A stretch of 64,000 bases of DNA from Sulfitobacter sp. JL08 (GTDB lineage: Bacteria > Pseudomonadota > Alphaproteobacteria > Rhodobacterales > Rhodobacteraceae). Shown here in pieces: positions 45,072 through 54,720 of this stretch. Made by a program: the position numbers and the translations under genes. Every line of letters begins with the position of its first letter. Position 1 is the first letter of the stretch. The notes beneath the pieces are model-generated. The model was given only the letters and a program-made list of their open reading frames with translations. It searched no databases and was not told the DNA's origin. The stretch spans positions 434,001 through 498,000 of the forward strand of contig NZ_CP025815.1 of assembly GCF_003352045.1 (NCBI RefSeq), in the 5' to 3' direction.

Positions 45072-46286
45072 ATGACAACGCTTTCTGACCCTCCACGGGG
45101 TTCGTTCAACCTGTCGATGCTGATCAACGATACGCGCTACAGGTCTTACACATTTCAGGCTCTGGCGCTTTTGGCCCTGATCGTGTCCTTTTCATACCTT
45201 GGCAGCAATCTGGCGCAAAACCTGCGCGATGCCGGCCTGAATATTTCTTACGAATTCCTTAGGAATCCGGCGGGCTATGATATCAACCAGCAGCCGATCC
45301 CCTATAACAGCCAGGACACGCATCTGCGTGCATCTATCGTTGGCGCGCTGAATACGCTGATTGTCGCGTTTCTGGCCTGTGTAACGGCCACTGTGCTGGG
45401 CGTGATCGCCGGTGTTCTGCGTCTTTCCAACAACTGGATCGTCGCCAAACTGATGAGTGTTTACGTCGAGATTTTCCGGAACATTCCGGTTCTGATCTGG
45501 CTGATCATCATCTTTACGATCACGGCCAACATCTTTCCCAACATCTCGGATTACCGCGGGGACGATCCTGAACGGTCGCTGCTATTGGGCAGCATGGCCT
45601 TTACCAACCAGGGCGTGTTTGTTCCGGCCCTGATATTCGAAGCCGGCGGCTGGGCGGTGTTCGGGGTGTTTATCGCCTCGATCTTTGGCGTTTTCATGGT
45701 ACGCCGCCACGCACGACTGAAACTGTTCAACGAAGGCAAGGTGGTTCCGGTTCTATGGCCGTCCATCGCCATCCTGATCGTGCCCACCGTCATCGCCTAT
45801 TACGCGCTGGGGCGTCCGATCGCACTCGACATGCCGGTGATGGGCCGGTTCCGGTTCGAAGGCGGGTTGCAGCTGCGCACATCGTTCATCGCGCTGTGGT
45901 TCGCGCTGGCGATCTACACAGGTGCCTTTATCGCGGAAAACGTTCGCGCCGGTATTCTTGCCGTCAGCAAGGGCCAGACCGAAGCTGCGGCTGCGCTGGG
46001 CTTGCGCCCGCGCCGGATCATGAACCTTGTGATCCTGCCGCAGGCGCTGCGGGTGATCATCCCGCCGCTGATTTCGCAATATCTCAACATCACCAAGAAC
46101 TCGTCCCTCGCGATTGCCGTGGGGTACATGGATCTGACCGGTACACTGGGCGGCATCACGCTGAACCAGACAGGCCGCGCGATCGAATGCGTGCTGTTGC
46201 TGATGTTGTTCTATCTCACGTTCTCACTGTCGATTGCGGCGATCATGAACGTCTACAACAACAAAATGAAACTGAAGGAGCGGTGA
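45072..46286 (+). CDS. bztB: Amino-acid ABC transporter permease (BztB/AapQ-like)
   Basis: A 404-aa inner-membrane protein with a long N-terminal extension and periplasmic loop, typical of the Bzt/Aap group. The BPD-type permease region shows ALNTLIVAFLACVTATVLG and the EAA loop EAAAALGLRPRRIMNLVILP, which docks the ATPase. It lies 120 nt after bztA and 1 nt before bztC. Confidence 0.93.
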   Translation: MTTLSDPPRGSFNLSMLINDTRYRSYTFQALALLALIVSFSYLGSNLAQNLRDAGLNISYEFLRNPAGYDINQQPIPYNSQDTHLRASIVGALNTLIVAFLACVTATVLGVIAGVLRLSNNWIVAKLMSVYVEIFRNIPVLIWLIIIFTITANIFPNISDYRGDDPERSLLLGSMAFTNQGVFVPALIFEAGGWAVFGVFIASIFGVFMVRRHARLKLFNEGKVVPVLWPSIAILIVPTVIAYYALGRPIALDMPVMGRFRFEGGLQLRTSFIALWFALAIYTGAFIAENVRAGILAVSKGQTEAAAALGLRPRRIMNLVILPQALRVIIPPLISQYLNITKNSSLAIAVGYMDLTGTLGGITLNQTGRAIECVLLLMLFYLTFSLSIAAIMNVYNNKMKLKER

Positions 46287-46287
46287 A

Positions 46288-47583
46288 ATGAGTGAAACAC
46301 ATGCACATACCGTCGCCTTCGTACGCGAAACTCAACTGCCCCAGATGGATCCCCCTCCGGGTGAAACCGGGGCTGTAAAATGGGTGCGTGAAAACCTGTT
46401 TTCAGGCTGGTTCAACACGATCATGACGGTCATATCGCTTTATGTGATCTACCGTCTGGCCGCGGGTATCTTTCCGTGGATCGTGAACGGCGTCTGGACG
46501 GCAGACAGCATCCGCGAATGCCGCACGATGATCGGGGATACCGGCGGCGGCTGTTTCGCCGTGATCAAGGAGCGCTGGCAGCAGATGCTGTTCGGATTCC
46601 AGTATCCAAGCGATCAGTACTGGCGTCCGACGGTGGCCTTCATTCTGTTGTTCGTTGCCGTGGCTCCGGTGCTGTTCATGCATCTGCCGCGAAAACTGCT
46701 GATCTTTACCGGCATCTATCCGTTTCTGGCCTTCTGGCTGATCTGGGGCGGCTCGATCCTTGTGCCGATTCTTGCGGCTGTGGGCCTGATCGTGGGTTAC
46801 TTCGCCTTCAAGCGCTTCGAGCGTATCGGTTTTATGGCCGGGCTTGGCCTGGGTCTGGTGGCCACGGTAATCACGTGGTGGGTTGGTGGCTTTGTGACCG
46901 GCGCAATGTCGGGGTTTGTGGCACTTGAACCTGTGGCCAGCCGGGATATGGGGGGCTTCATGCTCAACATGATCCTGGGCACGATCTGTGTGTCGCTGTC
47001 CTTGCCCATCGGGATCATGCTGGCGCTGGGGCGGCAATCGCATCTGCCGATTGTGAAATGGATCTGCGTTGTCTTCATCGAATTCGTGCGCGGTGTGCCG
47101 TTGATCACCCTGCTGTTCGTGGCAAACGTGGTTCTGGCCTATTTCTTTCCGCCCGGCACGGCGCTTGATCTGATCCTGCGTGTGATCATCATGATCACCA
47201 TGTTCTCGTCGGCCTATATCGCAGAGGTGATCCGGGGCGCGCTGGCGGCCCTGCCACGCGGCCAGTACGAGGCGGCGGACAGTCTGGGGCTGGATTACGC
47301 GCAATCCATGCGGCTGATCATTCTGCCGCAGGCGCTGAAAATCTCGATCCCGGGCATCGTGAACGTGGCGGTTGGTCTGTTCAAGGACACCACGCTTGTG
47401 TCCGTGATTTCGATGTTCGACCTTGTCGGCATGATCCGCGGGCCCATCCTGTCATCAACAGACTGGGCGGGCGTCTACTGGGAACTCTGGGCCTTTGCGG
47501 CCGGGCTGTTCTTTGTCGTCTGCTACGGCATCTCGCAATACTCTCAATGGTTGGAGCGCAAGCTTCAGACCGGCCACCGATAA
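46288..47583 (+). CDS. bztC: Amino-acid ABC transporter permease (BztC/AapM-like)
   Basis: A 431-aa permease that pairs with the 45072 product. The N-terminus has the group-specific MDPPPGETGAVKWVRENLFS. The extra helices in the middle (about residues 125-220) are a feature of BztC. The EAA loop is EAADSLGLDYAQSMRLIILP, and the C-terminus is GISQYSQWLERKL. It starts 1 nt after bztB, and bztD follows after 15 nt. Confidence 0.93.
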   Translation: MSETHAHTVAFVRETQLPQMDPPPGETGAVKWVRENLFSGWFNTIMTVISLYVIYRLAAGIFPWIVNGVWTADSIRECRTMIGDTGGGCFAVIKERWQQMLFGFQYPSDQYWRPTVAFILLFVAVAPVLFMHLPRKLLIFTGIYPFLAFWLIWGGSILVPILAAVGLIVGYFAFKRFERIGFMAGLGLGLVATVITWWVGGFVTGAMSGFVALEPVASRDMGGFMLNMILGTICVSLSLPIGIMLALGRQSHLPIVKWICVVFIEFVRGVPLITLLFVANVVLAYFFPPGTALDLILRVIIMITMFSSAYIAEVIRGALAALPRGQYEAADSLGLDYAQSMRLIILPQALKISIPGIVNVAVGLFKDTTLVSVISMFDLVGMIRGPILSSTDWAGVYWELWAFAAGLFFVVCYGISQYSQWLERKLQTGHR

Positions 47584-47598
47584 GGAAGGGCTGATAAA

Positions 47599-48369
47599 AT
47601 GGCTGAACAAGCACAAGAAATGAAAATCTCGAACGAAGTCGCCATTTCGATTGAGAAAATGAACAAATGGTACGGCACCTTCCACGTGCTGCGCGATATC
47701 GATCTGACAGTGTATCAAGGCGAACGGATCGTGATTGCGGGCCCGTCGGGGTCGGGCAAATCCACGCTGATCCGCTGCATCAATGCGCTTGAGGAACACC
47801 AGCAGGGTTCCATCACGGTGGACGGCACGTTGCTGTCCTCCGATCTCAAGAACGTCGACAAGATCAGGTCCGAGGTCGGAATGTGTTTCCAGCATTTCAA
47901 CCTGTTTCCGCATCTGTCGATCCTTGAAAACTGCACGCTGGCCCCGATCTGGGTGCGCAAAACGCCCAAGAAGGAAGCCGAAGAAATCGCGATGCACTTC
48001 CTTGAAAAGGTCAAGATCCCCGATCAGGCCAACAAATACCCCGGCCAGTTGTCGGGCGGACAGCAGCAGCGGGTGGCGATTGCACGGTCGCTGTGCATGC
48101 GCCCGCGCATCATGTTGTTTGACGAACCGACATCGGCGCTGGACCCCGAAATGATCAAAGAGGTTCTGGACACGATGGTCGAGCTTGCCGAAGAAGGCAT
48201 GACGATGCTGTGTGTGACCCACGAAATGGGCTTTGCCCGTCAGGTGGCGAACCGCGTGATCTTCATGGACGAAGGCCAGATTGTCGAACAGAACGAACCG
48301 GAAGAGTTCTTTAACAACCCGAAATCCCCCAGAACCAAGCTGTTCCTCAGCCAGATTCTGGGCCACTGA
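47599..48369 (+). CDS. bztD: Amino-acid ABC transporter ATP-binding protein (BztD/AapP-like)
   Basis: A 256-aa ABC ATPase of the polar amino-acid class. Walker A is GPSGSGKST, the Q-loop [12 protein letters not shown], the signature LSGGQQQR, Walker [14 protein letters not shown] and the switch His in VTHEMGFA. The first 14 residues are an extension upstream of the domain. AAGGAAGGG lies upstream. It closes the operon. Confidence 0.95.
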   Translation: MAEQAQEMKISNEVAISIEKMNKWYGTFHVLRDIDLTVYQGERIVIAGPSGSGKSTLIRCINALEEHQQGSITVDGTLLSSDLKNVDKIRSEVGMCFQHFNLFPHLSILENCTLAPIWVRKTPKKEAEEIAMHFLEKVKIPDQANKYPGQLSGGQQQRVAIARSLCMRPRIMLFDEPTSALDPEMIKEVLDTMVELAEEGMTMLCVTHEMGFARQVANRVIFMDEGQIVEQNEPEEFFNNPKSPRTKLFLSQILGH

Positions 48370-48396
48370 CGGGCGGATCGGGACCAAAAGACGATT

Positions 48397-48423
48397 AAAG
48401 GCGGGCCAGTGCCCGCCTTTTTT
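48397..48423. terminator. Terminator after bztD
   Basis: AAAGGCGGGC (48397-48406) pairs with GCCCGCCTTT (48411-48420), loop CAGT, then TTT. It lies between convergent genes and can also act on the minus-strand SixA-like gene ending at 48428. Confidence 0.92.
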
Positions 48424-48427
48424 ACTT

Positions 48428-48925
48428 TCAGACGCCGGGCAATTCGCGCGGGATCACGAAATCCTGCACCGTGCCCTGCCCGATCCTGACATCGCGCCAG
48501 TTGTCCACGTCAAATTGGATAACGGTGGTCGCGCCGGTCGGGTAATCCAGAAATCGCGGATGCGCAGGTGATGCGTTGACCAGACGTTCGACAAAGTCGG
48601 CAATGCCGGGGTTGTGCCCCAGCATCAGCACGCATTTGCCATCGGCCCCCTGCAGCACATCCAGCATTCGTTCGGCACCGGCATGGTACAGCGCACGGGT
48701 GTATTCGGGCGTGACGGACAGGTTCAGCCCCTCGACCGTTTCCTGCGTGCGCGTCGCCGTTGAACTGATCACGCAATCGGGCAGGTATCCTTTGGTGCGC
48801 AGCCAGTCGTCCAGAGCGCGGGCCGAGGCGATACCGCGTTTGTTCAACGGGCGGTCATGATCGGACAGCATGAAATCATCCCAACTGGATTTCGCGTGGC
48901 GCATCAGGATCAGGGTGCGGGTCAT
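48428..48925 (-). CDS. SixA-like histidine phosphatase
   Basis: A 165-aa phosphohistidine phosphatase-family protein. The RHG-type motif is LMRHAKSSWDD with the nucleophilic His, the second His is in MLGHNPG, and ISSTATRTQETV supplies the phosphate pocket. E. coli SixA acts on phosphohistidine of a PTS/HPt protein. The ATG at 48925 is set by the 4-nt overlap with the Fe-S protein gene upstream; a longer frame to 49015 lies inside that gene. Confidence 0.9.
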   Translation of the reverse strand: MTRTLILMRHAKSSWDDFMLSDHDRPLNKRGIASARALDDWLRTKGYLPDCVISSTATRTQETVEGLNLSVTPEYTRALYHAGAERMLDVLQGADGKCVLMLGHNPGIADFVERLVNASPAHPRFLDYPTGATTVIQFDVDNWRDVRIGQGTVQDFVIPRELPGV

Positions 48926-49575
48926 GGGGCGATAAACCTTTGCATGTGATAGGCCGATTGTGCCGGCAGGCGGCCAAAGCTGCGCGATACGGGGCAGGCG
49001 CGGCGCGCGGCGCACCCGCTGGTCATGCAGGCGACGCTGTCTTCGGTTGTGATATGGCTTTTGCAGCGCGCCACGTCATATTCCCTGCCCGACAAGGCGC
49101 TGACCGGACAGGCCGACAGACAGGGTTGATCCGTGCAGGTCAGGCAGAGCGCATCAGGCGGCGTGGGCAGATCGATATGCACAGGCAACGCCAGCGCACC
49201 ACGGATTGACACGAACAATCCGGCGCGGTCATGCACCAGAAACAGAATGGGCGACGGGTGCAATCGGCCAGTGCGGGTGGCCCATTCGAAAAACGGCAGA
49301 TGCGGCGGCCCGCCAAACGGGTACAGCGCCGTGCCTTGTATTTCATCTGCCCAGCCGCCGATCACGCGCGCCGACCAGCGATCAACCGGGTCGGGCAGCC
49401 CGTCGCGGCCTTCGGGTTCCGATTGCAGGTGCGGCCAGAACGCAGGTTCGTTCGGCCCCAGCAGCAGCAGCGTCTTGCAGTTTGACAGATCCGGATCATC
49501 CGCATCGGGATGAAACCCGCCCAAAATGGTCAGCTGGCGCGCCAGTGCCGCCTGTTCCAGATCGTCATAGGTCAT
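48922..49575 (-). CDS. Ferredoxin-domain protein with two 4Fe-4S motifs
   Basis: A 217-aa cytoplasmic protein. Residues 1-135 are a domain I cannot name. Near residue 144 the cluster motif CLTCTDQPCLSACP begins, followed by a second set with CKS and CMTSGCAARRACP, giving eight cysteines for two [4Fe-4S] clusters. The layout recalls the ferredoxin part of epoxyqueuosine reductase, but it is much shorter and lacks the B12-binding half. ATGA overlaps on both sides tie it to the SixA-like and sterol-desaturase-like genes. Confidence 0.75.
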   Translation of the reverse strand: MTYDDLEQAALARQLTILGGFHPDADDPDLSNCKTLLLLGPNEPAFWPHLQSEPEGRDGLPDPVDRWSARVIGGWADEIQGTALYPFGGPPHLPFFEWATRTGRLHPSPILFLVHDRAGLFVSIRGALALPVHIDLPTPPDALCLTCTDQPCLSACPVSALSGREYDVARCKSHITTEDSVACMTSGCAARRACPVSRSFGRLPAQSAYHMQRFIAP

Positions 49576-50366
49576 TTGCGCTGGAACGGCAGGCGCAAGG
49601 ACCAGCCCAGCCGGCTGGGCCGGTCATCCTGCCATTCCAGACCAATCTGCATCTGTGTGTGCCCTGCGGCAGGTTGCGCCAGATAAGTGCCGAACAGCCG
49701 ATCCCACACTGACAGGGCAAAGCCGTAATTTGTGTCATGTTCGGCGCGATGCACCGAATGATGCACCCGGTGCATATCCGGCGTCACCAGAACCTTGCGC
49801 AATATCGCGTCCAGCCATAGGGGCAGGCGGATATTGGCATGGTTGAACATTGCCGTTCCGTTCAGAAGAATTTCAAACAGGATCACCGCCAGCGCGGCGG
49901 GCCCCAGCAGATAGACCAGCCCGATTTTCAGCACCATAGACAGCGCGATTTCCACCGGATGAAAGCGGATCGCGGTGGTCACATCAATATCGACATCGGC
50001 GTGATGCACGCGGTGAAGCCGCCACAACAGCGGCACCTTGTGGGTGATCAGATGCTGCAACCAGATCGCGAAATCAAAGATCAGAACGGCCAGCACCACC
50101 TCGAACCAGACGGGCCAGCCGACGATGTTGAAAAGGCCCCAGCCTTGCGCGCTTGCATCCAGCGCCGCGCCCACCGCGAGCAGCGGCAGGCCAAAGGCCA
50201 GCGCGCGCAGGGTCAGTGTGTTCAGGATGGTGATGCCCCAGTTCGTGATCCAGCGGGTGCGGCGCGGCTGGCGGCGGTCGCGCCGCGGGGCCAGCGCCTC
50301 AAGCGTGGCAAACAGGGCAAACAGCCCCAGAAATATCCCCAGACGTATGGCGGCTTCGTGTTCCAT
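49572..50366 (-). CDS. Sterol desaturase / fatty-acid hydroxylase superfamily protein
   Basis: A 264-aa membrane protein with about four hydrophobic segments and the histidine boxes of di-iron membrane hydroxylases: HLITH, HRVHH, FNHAN and HRVHHS. These enzymes use oxygen to hydroxylate or desaturate lipids; the substrate (lipid, carotenoid or hopanoid-like) is unknown. It lies first in the three-gene overlapping set and 67 nt downstream of argB. Confidence 0.88.
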   Translation of the reverse strand: MEHEAAIRLGIFLGLFALFATLEALAPRRDRRQPRRTRWITNWGITILNTLTLRALAFGLPLLAVGAALDASAQGWGLFNIVGWPVWFEVVLAVLIFDFAIWLQHLITHKVPLLWRLHRVHHADVDIDVTTAIRFHPVEIALSMVLKIGLVYLLGPAALAVILFEILLNGTAMFNHANIRLPLWLDAILRKVLVTPDMHRVHHSVHRAEHDTNYGFALSVWDRLFGTYLAQPAAGHTQMQIGLEWQDDRPSRLGWSLRLPFQRK

Positions 50367-50433
50367 GAAATGAACCTAACCACCGGGGGCGCGCAGGCAA
50401 GGGGCGCGGTCACACATTCGCGTTGGCCCGGGC

Positions 50434-51297
50434 CTAACCGGCACGGATGATGCTGCCTGCACCGTGTTCCGTAAACAGTTCCAGCAGGCAGGCATTGGGC
50501 GCGCGTCCGTCCAGAATAACGGCGGCGCGCACGCCCCCGTTCAATGCATCCAGTGCGGTTTCCGTTTTCGGGATCATGCCACCGACGATGGTGCCGGCTT
50601 TGGTCATCTCGTGGATTTGCGTCGCGGTTAGTTCCGTCACGACTTCGCCGCTGTCATCCTTGACGCCCGATACATCCGTCAGCAGCAACAACCGATCTGC
50701 CTTAAGCGCGGCGGCAATGGCACCGGCGGCGGTATCGCCGTTGATGTTATAGGTTTTTCCATCCACGCCCACGCCCAGCGGCGCAATAACGGGGATGTAT
50801 TCCCGTTCACCCAGATCGCGCAGCACGCGCGGGTTGATAGTATCGGGCGTGCCAACAAAGCCCAGATCGGGGTGGGTGGGTGTGCAGGTGATCAATCCGG
50901 CATCCTTGCCCGACAGGCCGATCGCGCGCCCGCCCTGTGCGTTGATGGCCTGCACGATCCGTTTGTTGACCAGACCGCTTAGCACCATTTCGACCACATC
51001 CATCGTCGCGGCATCGGTCACCCGTTTGCCATGCACGAAATCGGATTTGATGTTCAGCTTGTCCAGCATCGCATTGATCATCGGGCCGCCGCCATGCACC
51101 ACCACCGGATTGACCCCCACCTGCCGCATCAGCACGACATCGCGGGCGAATTCATCCATCGCTTCGTCGCTACCCATGGCGTGACCGCCCAGCTTGATCA
51201 CAATGGTCGCGTCAGCGTAGCGCTGCAAATAGGGCAGCGCCTGATTAAGGGTGCGGGCAGTGGCGATCCAGTCACGGTTCATGTCTTGTTTCTTCAT
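50434..51297 (-). CDS. argB: N-acetylglutamate kinase
   Basis: A 287-aa kinase for the second step of arginine synthesis (N-acetylglutamate to its 5-phosphate). Conserved parts are [38 protein letters not shown] and the K in [11 protein letters not shown]. The start at 51297 ([10 protein letters not shown]) is chosen by family length; ATG at 51282 and 51306 are alternatives with similarly weak ribosome-binding sites. It lies 49 nt after engB. Confidence 0.95.
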   Translation of the reverse strand: MKKQDMNRDWIATARTLNQALPYLQRYADATIVIKLGGHAMGSDEAMDEFARDVVLMRQVGVNPVVVHGGGPMINAMLDKLNIKSDFVHGKRVTDAATMDVVEMVLSGLVNKRIVQAINAQGGRAIGLSGKDAGLITCTPTHPDLGFVGTPDTINPRVLRDLGEREYIPVIAPLGVGVDGKTYNINGDTAAGAIAAALKADRLLLLTDVSGVKDDSGEVVTELTATQIHEMTKAGTIVGGMIPKTETALDALNGGVRAAVILDGRAPNACLLELFTEHGAGSIIRAG

Positions 51298-51346
51298 CTT
51301 TTGACCCATTTGCACAGGGGGTAGCGAAAACAACCGCAACTTACCA

Positions 51347-51994
51347 CTAAAGCGTGGCGATGATATTGCGCAATGTGGCGATCCCGTCGCCCTTTTCGGA
51401 TGAGGTCAGCACGATCTCGGGAAAGGCGGCCGGATGTTTGGCAAGCGCGGCGCGAACCTGATCCAGAACCTTGTCCAGATCGCGGGCCTTGACCTTGTCG
51501 GCCTTGGTCAGCACGCACTGGAATGTGACGGCCGCGCCGTCCAGAAGGGCCAGAATTTCCTGATCGACCGATTTGATCCCGTGGCGCGCGTCAATCAGCA
51601 CAAAGGCGCGGCGCAGCGTCTGACGGCCCGACAAGTACTGTTTCAGCAGCCGCTGCCATTTTTCGATCACCGGCAGCGGCGCATTGGCATAGCCGTATCC
51701 CGGCAGGTCGACCAGATAGTGGCTATCGGCCAGCGTGAAAAAGTTGATTTCCTGCGTTCGTCCGGGTGTATTTGAAGCCCGCGCCAGCCCCTTGCGGCCC
51801 GTCAACGCATTGATCAGCGTTGATTTCCCCACATTCGAACGCCCGGCGAAACACACCTCGGTCCGGTCGGCGGGGGGCAGGCCCGACATGGCAACCACGC
51901 CTTTCAGGAAATCGGTCTGGCCCGCAAACAGGATGCGGCCCAGTTCGGCCTCGGCGGCATCGGGCGTTTCGGCGATGGGAAAGGGCAGGGTCAT
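51347..51994 (-). CDS. engB: Ribosome biogenesis GTPase EngB (YsxC/YihA)
   Basis: A 215-aa TRAFAC GTPase required for 50S assembly. G1 is GRSNVGKST, the G2 region [10 protein letters not shown]3 DLPGYGYA, G4 TKADK and G5 SSEKGDG. The N-terminal 40 residues are longer than in E. coli YihA. The start overlaps the MOSC gene stop by 4 nt. Confidence 0.95.
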   Translation of the reverse strand: MTLPFPIAETPDAAEAELGRILFAGQTDFLKGVVAMSGLPPADRTEVCFAGRSNVGKSTLINALTGRKGLARASNTPGRTQEINFFTLADSHYLVDLPGYGYANAPLPVIEKWQRLLKQYLSGRQTLRRAFVLIDARHGIKSVDQEILALLDGAAVTFQCVLTKADKVKARDLDKVLDQVRAALAKHPAAFPEIVLTSSEKGDGIATLRNIIATL

Positions 51995-52746
51995 ATCGTT
52001 CCTTTCACCGGATCACCGACAGACAAGGCGCCACCCTCCACAACCTCGGCGTAGACGCCGAAATCCTGATGGTTCCAACCGGTTTTCAGCGTGCCCAGCG
52101 TGTCGGCATCGCGCAGGCCGGTTCTGGGATTGGCGGCGGTGTGCATGCAGCGTTCGATGCGTTCCTTGACCTGAAACACAACATCGCCGATTTGCACGGT
52201 TTTTCCGATCCAGTCGAATTCTTCCCACGGGGCCAGACCGTCAAACCAGATATTGCCGCGCCAGCGCTCGATCTCCAGCGGGCGGCCCAGTTTCTGGCTG
52301 ACCGCGCGGTGCGAACTCATGTTCATGATCGAAACCGAAGGGAAATCGGAATCCGTCATGCCGCGATCGGTGGCTTTGACCACGGCATTGTGCTGTGCAC
52401 GGTTTTGCGGTGCCAGGGGGCGCACCCAGTCCAGAAACCGTTTGGCATCTTCCGGGTCATCGGGGCAAAACCGCAATTCGCCCAATGTGTCATGGCGCAG
52501 CGTCACCGATTGTTGTGCCGCGTCGTACTGCGCCCACAATCCGGCCAGAGCAGGCGCGCGTGTGCCGATCATGAAATTCTGGCAAGGTGCCCAGTCGCCG
52601 CCGGCATAGGCGCTGTTGTCATGGGTGACGGCCCACACGCGATCCCCCGGCATGGTTCTACCCGCGCTTAAAATCACCGTCTCCAGCGCTTCGCGCCCGT
52701 GGCTTTTGACCGGATGACGCCAGAGAGAGGTGACAGCGCCGGTCAT
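51991..52746 (-). CDS. MOSC-domain protein
   Basis: A 251-aa protein with an N-terminal MOSC_N beta-barrel (VTSLWRHPVKSHGREAL) and a C-terminal MOSC domain (about residues 110-245) with RWRGNIWFDGL and ERCMHTAANPRTG, whose Cys is the expected sulfur/molybdenum ligand. The family includes mARC and YcbX-like Mo-cofactor reductases of N-hydroxylated compounds. ATGA overlaps with yidC and engB. Confidence 0.9.
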   Translation of the reverse strand: MTGAVTSLWRHPVKSHGREALETVILSAGRTMPGDRVWAVTHDNSAYAGGDWAPCQNFMIGTRAPALAGLWAQYDAAQQSVTLRHDTLGELRFCPDDPEDAKRFLDWVRPLAPQNRAQHNAVVKATDRGMTDSDFPSVSIMNMSSHRAVSQKLGRPLEIERWRGNIWFDGLAPWEEFDWIGKTVQIGDVVFQVKERIERCMHTAANPRTGLRDADTLGTLKTGWNHQDFGVYAEVVEGGALSVGDPVKGTI

Positions 52747-54563
52747 TTCGCGTCTGGTTTCGGCTTTTTCTTAAAGCTGCCTTTGATGTTGCCGAACACA
52801 TCGGGTTTGTACCCTTGCGAGCGCATGATCAGGTACTGCTGGGTAAATGTGATCGTGTTGTTCGCGATCCAGTAAACCACCAGACCGCTGGCAAAGCCGC
52901 CCAGCATGAACATGAACACCCAAGGCATCCACGCAAAAATCATCTGCTGTGTCGGGTCTGTGGGGGCGGGGTTCAGCTTTTGCTGCAACCACATGGAAAT
53001 GCCCAGCAACAGCGGCAGGATCCCGATAAAGATCAGCGCCATGATTGTGCCCGGCTCTGGTGCCGCGACAGGCAGCAGGCCGAACAGGTTGAACAGGCTG
53101 GTCGGGTCGGGGGCAGACAGATCCTGAAACGGGCCAAAGAATGGCGCATGACGCAATTCGATGGTGACAAAGATCACCTTGTAGAGCGAAAAGAAGATCG
53201 GAATTTGCAGCAGGATCGGCAAACAGCCCGAGGCGGGGTTTACCTTTTCCTTCTTGTACATTTCCATCATGCCCTGTTGCAGCTTCTGCTTGTCGTCGCC
53301 TGCCGCTTCCTTCAGCTTTTCCATCTGGGGCTGAAGCTCTTTCATCTTGGCCATGGACACGTAGGATTTATAGGCCAGCGGGAACAGCAGCGCCTTGATG
53401 ATCAGCGTCAGGCCGATGATCGACCAGCCCATATTGCCGATCAGCTTGTTCAATTCGTGCAGCAGCCAGAAGATCGGCTTGGTCAGGAAAAAGAACCAGC
53501 CCCAGTCGATGCTGTCGATAAAGCCGGCAACCCCGGCATTCTGGTATTCGCGGATGGTTTCCCATTCCTTGGCGCCGGCGAACAGTTGCGATGACACCTC
53601 AACACTTTGGCCGGGGGCAACGGTTTGTGTCGGTTTCACGATCTCGGTCTGGTAGATATCTGTTTTGGCGACATATTTCGCCGTCAGACGGAACGCAGCG
53701 CTTTGATCGGGGATCAGGGTCGTCATCCAGAAGTGATCGGTAAACCCGATCCAGCCTTCGGTTACGCCGTCAATCCGCTCTGCCGGTGTGCCTTCACGCT
53801 CGTCGACCGCGAAATCGGGCATATCGGAATAGTCGATTTCGGCCAGTTCGCCGTCGGCCATCGAAACCACGCCTTCGTGCAGAATAAAGAAGTTTTTAAG
53901 GCCGTCAGGTTCGCCATGGCGCGCCAGAATGCCGTAGGGGGCCATGCTGGCGGGGGCATCGCCGGTGTTTTCCACGGCCTGCGTGATCTTGAACATATAG
54001 TCGGCATCCACCGCGATGGTGCGGCGAAAAATCAGGCCTTTGCCGTTGTCCCAGACCAGCGTGACGGGGGTGTCGGGCGTCAGCGTGGCACCGCTTTCGA
54101 TGGCCCATTGCGTATTGGCGCCGGGCACGTCCTCCAGCGTCAGGCCGGCACCGGGGGCCCAGCCGAACAACGCATAATAGGCTTTGTCGCTGCCGACGGG
54201 CGACAGCATTGTTACAATCTCGGAATCCGGATCCTGGGTAACGCGGTAATCGGACAGCGACAGATCGTCGATCCGGCCACCCAGCAGGGAAATCGTGCCG
54301 CGCACGCGCGGGGTCTGGATCGGAACGCGCGGTGCATCGGCCAGTGCGGCCGCGCGGGTTTCTTCGGCTGTTGCGGCTGTCACAGGGGTGCCGGCAGGGG
54401 CCGCTGGTGTATCGGCCACGGGCACGCCGGTATCGGAGACGGCAGCGGGTGTTGTAACGTCTGTCGGCGTGGGTTCGGGCGGCGGGAACAGGATGAACCA
54501 GACAAGAATGACGATAAAGCTGAGCGCGGTCGCGACAATGAGGTTCTTGTTCTGATCGTCCAT
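52743..54563 (-). CDS. yidC: Membrane protein insertase YidC
   Basis: A 606-aa Gram-negative YidC. Residues 1-26 hold the first transmembrane helix, about 60-340 the periplasmic beta domain, and about 350-580 the conserved five-helix core (MGWSIIGLTLIIKALLFPLA, then LQPQMEKLKEAAGDDKQKLQ in the coiled cytoplasmic hairpin). The tail is Lys-rich (KGSFKKKPKPDAK). The ATG at 54563 (MDDQNKNLIVA) matches the family; the start at 54596 is non-conserved. First in yidC-MOSC-engB-argB. Confidence 0.97.
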   Translation of the reverse strand: MDDQNKNLIVATALSFIVILVWFILFPPPEPTPTDVTTPAAVSDTGVPVADTPAAPAGTPVTAATAEETRAAALADAPRVPIQTPRVRGTISLLGGRIDDLSLSDYRVTQDPDSEIVTMLSPVGSDKAYYALFGWAPGAGLTLEDVPGANTQWAIESGATLTPDTPVTLVWDNGKGLIFRRTIAVDADYMFKITQAVENTGDAPASMAPYGILARHGEPDGLKNFFILHEGVVSMADGELAEIDYSDMPDFAVDEREGTPAERIDGVTEGWIGFTDHFWMTTLIPDQSAAFRLTAKYVAKTDIYQTEIVKPTQTVAPGQSVEVSSQLFAGAKEWETIREYQNAGVAGFIDSIDWGWFFFLTKPIFWLLHELNKLIGNMGWSIIGLTLIIKALLFPLAYKSYVSMAKMKELQPQMEKLKEAAGDDKQKLQQGMMEMYKKEKVNPASGCLPILLQIPIFFSLYKVIFVTIELRHAPFFGPFQDLSAPDPTSLFNLFGLLPVAAPEPGTIMALIFIGILPLLLGISMWLQQKLNPAPTDPTQQMIFAWMPWVFMFMLGGFASGLVVYWIANNTITFTQQYLIMRSQGYKPDVFGNIKGSFKKKPKPDAK

Positions 54564-54611
54564 CGGGGACTGCTGCCTTCTGCTGATTGGGGCCAATTAC
54601 GGGTCAGGCCG

Positions 54612-54640
54612 GTTCAACAGAGTGCGGCCCCAAAGGTCAA
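54612..54640 (-). promoter_or_regulatory. Possible promoter of yidC
   Basis: On the minus strand TTGACC (54640-54635), 17 nt, TTGAAC (54617-54612). The -10 is poor; the call rests on the good -35, the exact spacing and its place 49 nt before yidC. Confidence 0.3.
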
Positions 54641-54720
54641 GCAGATTCGGCCGGTTTGAGAGGGCAATTTCGCGTGAAACCGGTGCAAGAGCATCGCAAA
54701 CATGCCGGTTTTCGCCTGTT

